Positions 57,656-64,000 of a DNA stretch of 64,000 nt are shown piece by piece (positions within the stretch are counted from its first letter, which is position 1; every line of letters begins with the position of its first letter). The notes beneath the pieces are model-generated. The model saw nothing but the letters and a program-made list of their open reading frames with translations, was not told where the DNA came from and searched no databases. The stretch covers positions 65,001 to 129,000 of the forward strand of contig JAOTON010001528.1 in the NCBI GenBank assembly GCA_034440635.1. The letters run 5' to 3'. The position numbers and the translations under genes were made by a program. The DNA comes from Lepas anatifera. Lineage: Eukaryota; Arthropoda; Thecostraca; Lepadidae.

Positions 57656-60600
57656 TGTCGTTGAGCTGCTCACGTGCTTTTGTAATTTCGGTCACAAACG
57701 GGGATAAGGCTGTTCTAACTGCTATTACAAACTTTGAACTTCATTAGATTAGTAAAACCTTTAGCTTTCGATGAATGGGGTCCAACGTGGCATATCAATC
57801 GGTTACCTTTCGTGAAATGGAAATTAAATGTCATTGGGAACAGTTCGTAGTCAATAATATTTATTTGACTTGCGTTGCTGTCCATGATTGGTGAATATGA
57901 GAATGAGGTGAACACACGACCCTACAATTTAGTGCATTTATATCTTTGGCAATCGTGCCTCGTATTCAGTAGGTGACATATTCTCATCCTTAATGAATGC
58001 ATTCAGCTTCGGATGTTTCCATCCCTAATTGAAGCTTTGGGGCCCATTCTCTCCTGGCAGAATCTGCCAGGATTTCTGCTGGTCGAATTTGCGAAGGCAC
58101 GTGAGAAGATTGTCGGCAAAAAATGTTGGCAGACTCGGTCGGCAGATTCTGCCAAGTGCAGATTTGCCTCGACAGCCGCTGATCTATGGAATCCTTTCAG
58201 AAGGGGCCAAATTCAGAAGAATTCACAACTGAAAGTGTCCAAATAAAGGTGTGTTATAAAAACACAAGATAAAGACGCAGAGACGTTACACTTAGGCACA
58301 GTAGCACGCCTCAGTGTATCCGGCCATGTCCTGCGCCGCTTTTTCTCACTAGGTTCACCCTGCAATCACGCAAACTAGTGTAGCTGTGCACCTTCCACCA
58401 GCTGCTCAATAGACAAGTGCCTGTTGAGGCGTAGAAGTGTGACCGTGCGCAGGCGTGTCTGGGCATTGAGATCAGGTTAGTCACAACGGGAAAGTAGCCC
58501 GCCCGGATGAAAAACGGTTCTGCCGTCACCAATAAAGAACAGTTTAGTATCTCTAAACAACACAAATTTGACCATTAGTGGATAAGCTACGAGGCACAGC
58601 CGTTTTTGTCGATCACTAGTAGCGTGGTCATGCAGAGTGTGCAGTGTGTTAGCCGGCGGGTCGGTGCAGTCAGCCGCCAGAGTGGGTCAGACACAGCCCG
58701 CGCCATATACCGACATCCAGTCCCTCCTTGGTGCACTGGTCTTCCACTTGTGCAGTGCAGAGGTCACACCTGTGGCACGCGGTTACGGACCGGTCTAGAA
58801 AGTGGGAGGGCCGCGGCCGATAAGCCGTCGTCCGGCGTTGTTAGCGGCTGCTACCAGTGGGCATCAGTGGTGGTGCCGGTCCCGCCGTCTGCTGCCGTGG
58901 CAGGGTGTCCGTCTGTCGGGGTCAGGTATTGGCACCGGCGAAACTGATGAGGGGCCAGACAATCTTCAACGTGCTGCTGAGAAGAATATTCACCCTGTAA
59001 CACCCAAAAGTCATCTGGTTTGGGCTCATTGCTGCCTTCCGCACTGGCTATTTGAAACATTTTCGTATTTCTTTTCAATTTGGCTGAATGTAAAATATTT
59101 GGGATACAAATTGTGTGGCATCCCCCCTCGCCCCCTCCTGTTTCGACTCTTATGGTTGGGGTGGTGGGTGTCTGACCCGGCCGCCCGGCCCGTCGGCACT
59201 GCTGACGCAGAACAGTGGCTCGTGAGGCGAGGACTCCCAGCCGGGCACGACACCCGACCTGTCGGCCTGTAAACCAGCTCATGAGGGGGACTCCCAGCCG
59301 GGCACGACACCCGACCTGTCGGCCTGTAAACCAGCTCATGAGAGGGACTCCCACCGGGGCACGACACCGTCTCTGTAGATTAGTACCGGATATGCTGCAC
59401 TCGGCATTCGTGACACCCACCGCAGGATTGCGTTTTTGTGTAAAAAGGAGAGGGAAACCTTCTTTAATGCTATCAGTGTCGGAAAACTCTGCCAACTCTA
59501 GGAATTGGCTGTCACGCCGGGAGTAAAAATTATTTTCAGCTGATGAAATGCATCGGTAATTGCACGGTGATCAAGTAAGTGGAAGCGTGGCACCAAATGG
59601 CCAACTGGTTGTCAAAGTGTGCTTTATTTTAGGCTTTCTCACGGTAGCTAATATCGCATCTTCCCCCTCTACGCTGGCCGAATTGCCAGTCAGCATCGAA
59701 GCGATTTTGATTAGCTATGTTCCCCCCTAAGAAAATAATCCCCAAGTGGTTTCGAAGTATGACGTGATTATCCTCCCGCTTTTCTTGCCCAGCTGTCGTT
59801 TCCGAACAAGAACGATGAGGAGGTCACGAAGCGCACGAAGCAGCTGGAGTCGCTTCGGACGGCGCTTCGCACCCAGCCCAACTCGTTCGTCATCAAGTTT
59901 CTGGAGCTGGAGGGTCTGGAGGCGTGTCAGCGCTTCCTCAGGGCCATGGACCACAACACGTCGGAGAGCAGCATCCACAGCAGCCTCATCGGTTGCGTCA
60001 AGGCCCTCATGAACAACACGGTTAGAGGCTGGCACCGACATCGAGGGTACTGGGTGGAAAGTACGGCAAAACCATTCCTTCCGAAGTTAGAATATTCTTT
60101 GGCTATACAAGTTATGAGAATAATGCATTACCGTTTCATGTACGTTCGAAGGGTGCTGATCTGAAACTCCGTTCCTGATTTTTTTTGGATACAGAGACGA
60201 TTTGGTGAATGGCGCTTACCTTGGAGCTTACCTTGGAGCTTAAATTATACATTTTATTAGGACTTGGAACCATTTTTAGCATCAAAATTTACTACACATT
60301 ATTTAACCATATTCTCTTTAAAATCATTAGCCCTGTGCATGTGTTGGTCGGTATGCATTACTGGACATTGTTGTCGTTTTTTCCGCGGCATACCAGACAA
60401 TCGCCTCATAATGTCCGCTCATTTCGATCACGCTTTGCAGCCCAGGTAATCTGGCTATCATCACTGTGCTGCGATTAGCCATATGTAAGTCGTGCAGGAC
60501 ACCTGATCTGTTCTTTTAACGACTGATCGGTTGCGTGATAAATTGCATACCACTGCATCTCAATGTGAAGCTCCTGACCTTTAATCCCGTTGCTGCTAAG

Positions 60601-61636
60601 GGTATTTTCGGAATGTATTAAGACAGTCGTTTTGGTCCCACGGGTCTTGAGGGTGACTGACAGTAAATCCGGTGGCTTTCTTGTGAGATGGACTGATATG
60701 CTTCTGCGTGCAGTCCGTAGTAGTTAATCATTAGGATTCTGGGTGGCTATAGTAAAACTGTCATTTATATGTCATTGTGATTATATCATTGATGTAAGGA
60801 TCCCCAACTTATGAATGATCAATTCAATCCTCAACGGGGACATCTCCTAAAGTTTTTTTCTAAGAACGTGTCGACTTCTCGGAACGTTCTGCAGCATGTC
60901 TCGTCTTAGTTTCGCTCCTTTTACTACCGACATATGGCAACTTCATTAACACATCATCACTAGCTCCGCACGTCTGCCTTCAGAACGGCCGGTCTCACGT
61001 GCTGGTCCACCCGGAGGGCCTGAACGTGATCTCCCAGTCGCTCTCCTGTGAGAACGTGAAGACCAAAGTCTCGGTGCTGGAGATCCTGGGCGCCGTCTGT
61101 CTGGTCCCCGGCGGACACAGGAAGGTGCTGGACTCGATGCTGTACTATCAGAAGTACGCCGGCGAGCGCACGCGGTTTCAGGTGGGTCAGAACAAGATAC
61201 CTTTGCTTAAAGGTACGCTCAAGAGGGATTCCTTCACTCCCGAGTGACGTCACACGGGCGTGGAGGAATTCCTTCACCTACGGGCCGTGTGTCAAACTGC
61301 TGATAATGGCACTGCCCACTTACGAATTTGTGAGAATACACGGTAATCAAGTTTATCCCAAATGCAATAGATAAGCATTTCATCTTCGATTCGGGACCTG
61401 CTTTTGCAAAAATTTTGACATCTAATAATTTAATTTTCTCATGTTATGTGTTACGAGGTGTGATGTCACATCCGGTGATCTGCGCTTGCTGTTGGATGGG
61501 GGCTGGGTCAGAACACGTTCAGAAGGATTTCAAGAATGTATGATCACTATGACCTGTGGATGAAGCCGTAGATCTTTCCCAGTGGTACTTGTTATTGTAT
61601 TTGCCCTGCGTTTAGTCAGTTCAGTTCAATATACTG

Positions 61637-61708
<72 letters not shown>

Positions 61709-63837
61709 TATAGATATAAACGATGTTTAAACAGAGATGACATCAGGAGTGCTCTTGAAGCCCAACACGGTAGGAAAACTGCTGAGCTAGTGCCATTCAT
61801 GAAGTTGGCATCATACACTCTAGCATAGGTCACGGCCCCCATTCACGACCCAGTCACTAATCTGACAACCCGGCGTCTCCGCGCAGAGGATCGTCACCGA
61901 CCTGGAGCGGTCGACGGGCGCCTACGGCGATGACGTCAGCCTCAAGACGGCCATCATGTCCTTCGTCAACGCCGTGCTCAGCTACGGCGCGGGGAAGGAG
62001 AGCCTGGAGTTTAGGCTGCACCTGCGATACGAGTTCCTCATGCTGGGCATACAGCCGGCTATCGACCGGCTGCGGACGCTGGAGAACGAAACGCTGGACA
62101 GGTGCGCATTCATTCATTCTTATATTACACACACTTGCACTCTATTGAGGTGGCTTTTGACGTGTTGCCGTGGATCGCAATGGATCTGGTCAAAGTTGCG
62201 AGTGGTTTAACGGGGCAGGAAGTGTTGGCTCTGGTACATTTGAGCCATCGATAGCCAAGAGACTCAGTGTGAATGTGTATGTGGGCTTATAGGACAAATG
62301 TGGCATGCCCACCAGTTTCTATAAGGTAGCGAAATCATTAATGATAATAATAATTTTGGGTTTTTTGAATTTGGTGTTATATGCGGTGTACCAACTGTGA
62401 TCATCATATGGCGTCGCCAACTTTTTCCCTGTTGGAAGGGTTTCTGGGGAGCCAGACTGCTCCTTGTTCAGGTAATCCACCCAGGCCTTGAACCCGGGTC
62501 AGCCGTGTTGAAAGCGAGCTGCTAACCACTACTCCCCCACGCCACGTAGCGATATCAATGAGCAGCATTGATGTAGCAGTCACGCAAATCAGCAGTCACG
62601 ATCCTGAGTTCTCCCCCTGAAGTAACACTTTTGAAGCGTTTTGTGACCTTCAACATCAGTCGCATTCACCTGGCGGTCGGTACCCAAACTACTGCTTCCA
62701 ACACCCACCGCTAAAATCAGCGTTTTACCTCGGTTTCGGTAGGCACCTGGACTTTTTCGAGCTGGTACGCACGGATGACGAGCGGGAGCTGGCCAAACGG
62801 TATGATGAGGTGCACGTGGACACCAAGTCGGCGTCGGCCATGTTTGAGCTGCTCAGGAACAAGTTGAACAACACGGCGGCCTACCCGCACCTGCTGTCTC
62901 TGCTGCAGCACTGCCTGCTGCTGCCGTGTGAGTCGTGGCTCACTAACGGTCAACGGGGCTGGTGAAACTGCTGAATGTTCTGAGACGGTTTCTATTGCGG
63001 TACGCGCGTAAGCTTTTGCTCTTGCAAACCTGTTGTCTGTTTCGCGTATTCTAACGTGGATTGGAGTTCGTTCAAGTTAGCTGCTGTTTTTGGTGGGTTG
63101 TCTTTTATCTCTAGTAGTCTCGATAAAACAGCATTAGCAGTCATTCCTTAAGCTGAACATGATGCTGTTTAGATACATGATTCAATCCCAACCCGTGATT
63201 GAAATCCGATAGATGGTGCTGCAGGATGTGACACTGGTCCTCAGCTACTGAACTCGCCCTGTGTTACAGTGGACTACGGCTCGTACCCTCAGCACTGGCT
63301 GTTGTTCGACCGCATCTGTCAGCAGCTGATCCTGCAGTCGGAGAACGGCGAGGATTGCGACCTCCGGCCGGTAGACATCAACGTCAACACCGTGGTACAA
63401 ATGTGAGCATCGGACCTTTAAATCAACTCATGAAAAGCCTCTCCTGTATGAGGATGTTCTGAAACATACATACATACATACATACATAAAGTCGTGGACG
63501 AGGAATGGCTAAAGTTTGAGAGAAATTCGCGAGTACAATCATATGCTTCAATCACTGTTAAAGCTTAAGATCTGTTAAAGATTAAGCATTTAGAGTTTAA
63601 GTTTCCTAAAAATAGGTTCTCCGTCTGTATTACCTGTTGCCGTACTCCGCAGGCTGGCTAAGGAGGAGGAGCTCAAGAGCGCTCAGGAGAAGGCCACCGA
63701 GCTGGAGCAGGAGAACACGGAGCTGATGGCGCGGCTGAACGAGAAGGAGCAGGAGTGCGACTCCAGGACACAGGAGCGGGACGACCTGGCCGCCAGCCTG
63801 GAGAAGACGCAGGAGAAACTCGAGACCGAGTCCATGG
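41231..63837 (+). CDS. DAAM: DAAM-family formin, N-terminal half (ten exons, partial at the right edge)
   Basis: Ten exons join into one open frame of about 555 residues, all with AG acceptors and GT donors. DAAM formins are Rho-activated, Dishevelled-linked actin nucleators of planar polarity and the cytoskeleton, acting in the cytoplasm and at the cortex. Seen here in order: a leader (residues 1-72), the GTPase-binding region with EITYC and AKKWQLYC (about 76-175), the FH3/DID armadillo region with [26 protein letters not shown] and [13 protein letters not shown] (about 180-490), then a charged coiled coil. The wording [10 protein letters not shown] followed by [13 protein letters not shown] fits DAAM rather than FMNL or Dia formins. 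Intron phases are 0,0,0,0,0,0,2,1,2, with phase 1 after exon 10. FH1, FH2 and the autoregulatory DAD are not in the window. The true start codon is unresolved because exon 1 opens with a split codon. No frameshift or stop was found. Confidence 0.95.
41906..42990. repeat. NotI-rich minisatellite in DAAM intron 1
   Basis: About 35-40 units built on GCGGCCGCCTGGTTTTGGTG, in 27-bp (with TGGAGTA) and 32-bp (with TGGAGTGGACCT) versions, plus many short deletions. Most units carry the NotI site GCGGCCGC. It stays open over long stretches on both strands and gives a Lys-Thr-Arg-Arg-Pro type repeat on the minus strand, but this is a by-product of the repeat. It starts about 460 bp after DAAM exon 1. 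Confidence 0.96.
45866..46990. repeat. 23-bp-based minisatellite in DAAM intron 1
   Basis: The basic unit is CAGTGGGACAGCTGGGTATG plus CTT. Longer composite units insert AGACAGTTGGGACAGCTTTG plus TCAGCTT, or TGTATCTGACAGCTGAGTAA plus GCTGG. The composite units repeat in blocks, which shows higher-order expansion. There is no coding role: the frame opens on the plus strand only for about 150 codons. Confidence 0.96.
48353..48481 (+). CDS. DAAM: DAAM exon 2 (start of GTPase-binding domain)
   Basis: Acceptor CGCCCGCAG and donor GTGAGT bound 43 codons, phase 0 at both ends. The peptide opens [10 protein letters not shown] and includes [20 protein letters not shown]. This matches the DAAM pattern in which EITY is followed about 20 residues later by a proline-rich MP motif and an acidic helix. 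It begins the Drf_GBD-type region that contacts active Rho and helps hold the formin autoinhibited. The flanking introns are the two longest in the gene. Confidence 0.95.
49165..49355 (-). mobile_element. SINE-like copy with shared tail, in DAAM intron 2
   Basis: On the plus strand the segment starts TTATTTGGTGTTTAACGACG followed by CACCAACTGCTGATG, which resembles the tail of the SINE in intron 7. On the minus strand the far end begins GGCCGGCGTAGTTGGCTAGT, an A-box-like tRNA head, with a poor B box. It is probably a relative with a different head or an old copy. Similar 'tttggtgtttaacg' tails are known from invertebrate SINEs. Confidence 0.5.
51804..51931. repeat. 16-bp tandem repeat, eight units, in DAAM intron 2
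   Basis: Units of the type CACGACGTCACACCGT start at 51,804, 51,820, 51,836, 51,852, 51,868, 51,883, 51,899 and 51,915. Several contain ACGTCA, the core of a CRE/bZIP site. Confidence 0.88.
54843..54935 (+). CDS. DAAM: DAAM exon 3 (GTPase-binding domain core)
   Basis: Acceptor GTCCACAG and donor GTGGGC bound 31 codons, phase 0 at both ends. It encodes [20 protein letters not shown] followed by [11 protein letters not shown]. The leucine-rich helix followed by a KKW(Q)xYC motif and a lysine cluster is a diagnostic DAAM signature. Only the small size makes it easy to miss. The start is fixed by continuity of the family alignment with exon 2. Confidence 0.95.
54936..57097 (+). other. DAAM: DAAM intron 3 (2.2 kb, phase 0)
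   Basis: GTGGGC to TTCAG. It is dominated by the GA/GGGA purine tract. The 241-codon ORF across that tract reads Arg-Glu and Gly-Arg-Glu-Gly repeats and is a repeat artefact. Confidence 0.9.
55824..56096. repeat. (GA)n / (GGGA)n purine tract in DAAM intron 3
   Basis: About 270 bases of almost pure purine on the plus strand. It runs (GA)n, then GGGAGGGATA units, (GA)n again, then (GGGA)n mixed with GGGAGGA. The tract can in principle form triplex and, in the GGGA part, G-quadruplex structures. Confidence 0.97.
57098..57181 (+). CDS. DAAM: DAAM exon 4 (GBD to FH3 linker)
   Basis: Acceptor GTGTTTCAG and donor GTAAGC bound 28 codons, phase 0 at both ends. The peptide starts [20 protein letters not shown] and ends DKINSLTG. 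It corresponds to the family segment that follows the KKK cluster, where an acidic or polar linker leads to a YxIDxxNS motif. The linker is locally divergent, while the YYIDKINSL part is conserved. Confidence 0.93.
57574..57650. repeat. (TA)n microsatellite in DAAM intron 4
   Basis: About 75 bases of alternating T and A, with TATAAATA and ATTTATATT edges. Confidence 0.97.
59231..59373. repeat. 57-bp tandem repeat, 2.5 units, in DAAM intron 4
   Basis: GGACTCCCAGCCGGGCACGA followed by CACCCGACCTGTCGGCCTGT recurs at 59,231 and 59,288. A diverged partial unit follows at 59,345. Confidence 0.88.
59793..60020 (+). CDS. DAAM: DAAM exon 5 (first armadillo helices of FH3/DID)
   Basis: Acceptor CTTGCCCAG and a weak donor GTTAGA bound 76 codons, phase 0 at both ends. 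Recognisable stretches are [20 protein letters not shown], then [20 protein letters not shown], then KALMNNT. They match the DAAM region in which armadillo-like helices form the diaphanous-inhibitory fold that binds the C-terminal DAD. The donor lacks the usual purine and G at +3 and +5. Translating past it leaves the family pattern at once, so the boundary is supported by homology. Confidence 0.95.
60021..60983 (+). other. DAAM: DAAM intron 5 (963 bp, phase 0)
   Basis: Unusual donor GTTAGA and a normal TTCAG acceptor. It has one short duplication, CTTACCTTGGAG, at about 60,218-60,240. No repeat family was seen. Confidence 0.88.
60984..61181 (+). CDS. DAAM: DAAM exon 6 (FH3/DID)
   Basis: Acceptor CTGCCTTCAG and donor GTGGGT bound 66 codons, phase 0 at both ends. 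The peptide runs from [20 protein letters not shown] through [20 protein letters not shown] to [13 protein letters not shown]. This is one of the most conserved blocks of DAAM FH3 domains and is the strongest single piece of evidence for the family call. Confidence 0.97.
61182..61886 (+). other. DAAM: DAAM intron 6 (705 bp, phase 0)
   Basis: GTGGGT to GCGCAG. Holds the compound (CA)n(TA)n microsatellite. Confidence 0.9.
61638..61706. repeat. (CA)n(TA)n compound microsatellite in DAAM intron 6
   Basis: ACACACAC passes into TATATATA for about 55 bases and ends in TATAGATATAGATATA. Confidence 0.96.
61887..62101 (+). CDS. DAAM: DAAM exon 7 (FH3/DID)
   Basis: Acceptor CTCCGCGCAG and donor GTGCGC bound 71 codons plus two bases of a split arginine codon (phase 2). 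Motifs include [20 protein letters not shown] and [24 protein letters not shown] and Diaphanous proteins have the same MSFINA and [12 protein letters not shown] blocks. The frame passes cleanly into exon 8 at LDRHLDFF. Confidence 0.96.
62102..62742 (+). other. DAAM: DAAM intron 7 (641 bp, phase 2)
   Basis: GTGCGC to GGTAG. About a third of it is the minus-strand SINE copy. Confidence 0.9.
62352..62552 (-). mobile_element. tRNA-derived SINE copy in DAAM intron 7
   Basis: On the minus strand the head reads GTGGCGTGGGGGAGTAGTGG, then TTAGCAGCTCGC, and a B-box-like GACCCGGGTTCAAGGCC. This is the normal layout of a tRNA-derived Pol III promoter. The body has CCAACAGGGAAAAAGTTGGC, then GACGCCATATGATGATCACA, and ends in an A-rich tail at about 62,355. 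It shares both parts with the copy at 2,680-2,870 and the tail with 49,165-49,355. Confidence 0.7.
62743..62927 (+). CDS. DAAM: DAAM exon 8 (FH3/DID C-terminal part)
   Basis: Acceptor TTTCGGTAG completes the split Arg codon. The exon encodes [20 protein letters not shown], then [19 protein letters not shown], and ends QHCLLLP plus one base (phase 1). I chose GTGAGT at 62,928 as donor over the overlapping GTGTGA two bases upstream, because it is the consensus site and keeps frame with exon 9. Confidence 0.95.
62928..63269 (+). other. DAAM: DAAM intron 8 (342 bp, phase 1)
   Basis: GTGAGT to TACAG. No repeat or other feature was seen in it. Confidence 0.9.
63270..63402 (+). CDS. DAAM: DAAM exon 9 (end of FH3/dimerisation region)
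   Basis: Acceptor GTGTTACAG and donor GTGAGC bound an exon that begins in phase 1 and ends in phase 2. It encodes [20 protein letters not shown], then an acidic loop, then [10 protein letters not shown]. The HWLLFDR(I/V)xQQ(I/L)xLQ block followed by a NVxxVV strand is the family's end of FH3, before the coiled coil. Confidence 0.94.
63465..63488. repeat. (CATA)n microsatellite in DAAM intron 9
   Basis: About six perfect CATA units lie just downstream of exon 9. Confidence 0.95.
63653..63837 (+). CDS. DAAM: DAAM exon 10 (coiled coil before FH1)
   Basis: Acceptor TACTCCGCAG follows a short 250-bp intron, and the donor is a consensus GTAAGT in phase 1. The peptide starts [20 protein letters not shown], continues [20 protein letters not shown] and ends EKLETESM. 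It is rich in Glu, Lys and Leu with heptad spacing and without Pro, so it should form a coiled coil that links FH3 to the FH1 region. A MITE-like element starts immediately after the GTAAGT. The next exon lies beyond the window. Confidence 0.94.
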
Positions 63838-63843
63838 GTAAGT

Positions 63844-64000
63844 GCATAGGCGTCGGGAAGGGGGTCTGGCCCCCCCACTTTTTGGCCAAACATTTCCTGA
63901 TCTCAGTCAAAATGGGAGAAAACCTAAAATTTTCATAACCCGCCGCTGCGGAAGGCAACGAGGAGCCCAAATTTGAACAGTTTTTGGTCCTATCGTGGAA
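63844..64000 (+). mobile_element. MITE-like element, GCATAGGCG family (cut by window end)
   Basis: It begins GCATAGGCGTCGGGAAGGGG directly after the exon-10 donor GTAAGT (63,838-63,843). It then matches the 23,480-23,710 copy through GGCCAAACATTTCCTGATCT, CAGTCAAAATGGGAGAAAAC and GAGGAGCCCAAATTTGAACA. The far end lies outside the window. Of the copies here this is closest to the 23-kb one. Confidence 0.65.

Larger units (their letters stand above)
57182..59792 (+). other. DAAM: DAAM intron 4 (2.6 kb, phase 0)
   Basis: GTAAGC to CCCAG. Contains (TA)n, the 57-bp tandem repeat and a pair of CTGGCAGAATCTGCCAG-type palindromes (58,054-58,070 and 58,141-58,153). Confidence 0.9.

Noticed and set aside
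58013..58246. 77-codon plus-strand ORF in DAAM intron 4
   Set aside because: Composition looks somewhat protein-like, but DAAM exons 4 and 5 join without it, no family match is known to me and it spans the paired palindromes.

Overview
The window is animal nuclear DNA of mixed base composition. It has long introns, canonical GT-AG splice sites, many microsatellites and minisatellites, and small interspersed elements. There is no prokaryotic organisation, and no rRNA, tRNA gene or CRISPR array was seen. The only gene I can identify with confidence is the 5' (N-terminal) half of a formin of the DAAM family (Dishevelled-associated activator of morphogenesis), on the + strand. From remembered family features, the peptide at its coiled-coil exon looks more like arthropod DAAM than vertebrate DAAM. 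Together with the repeat content this suggests an arthropod, possibly a crustacean, but the species is not determined.

Layout. Positions 1 to about 41,200 are gene-poor. They hold scattered minisatellites (units of 53, 27, 72, 29, 35, 71-79, 47 and 39 bp), an (AT)n tract, a tRNA-derived SINE, and several families of short non-autonomous inverted-repeat (MITE-like) elements, some with visible target-site duplications. No transposase or reverse transcriptase ORF is visible. A short hydrophobic ORF ending at a good splice donor (37,267-37,401) may be an upstream coding exon of DAAM or of another transcript. A CpG-rich segment ending in GTGAGT near 4,067 is a weak candidate for a non-coding first exon.

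Positions 41,231-63,837 hold ten exons of DAAM. They are 41,231-41,448, 48,353-48,481, 54,843-54,935, 57,098-57,181, 59,793-60,020, 60,984-61,181, 61,887-62,101, 62,743-62,927, 63,270-63,402 and 63,653-63,837. Spliced together they give one uninterrupted frame of about 555 residues. It covers an N-terminal leader, the Rho-GTPase-binding domain, the FH3/DID armadillo region and the start of the coiled coil before FH1. The actin-assembling FH1, FH2 and DAD parts must lie to the right of the window. Introns shrink from about 6.9 kb at the 5' end to 250 bp near the right end.

The DAAM introns carry two roughly 1.1-kb minisatellites (one dense in NotI sites), a long GA/GGGA purine tract, (TA)n and (CATA)n microsatellites, and SINE copies. 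An inverted-repeat element also starts directly at the exon-10 splice donor. I found no operon, defence island or clearly new multi-gene system. The most useful leads are the hydrophobic candidate exon with its two possible acceptors at DAAM exon 1, the shared-terminus MITE families, and the element abutting a splice site.
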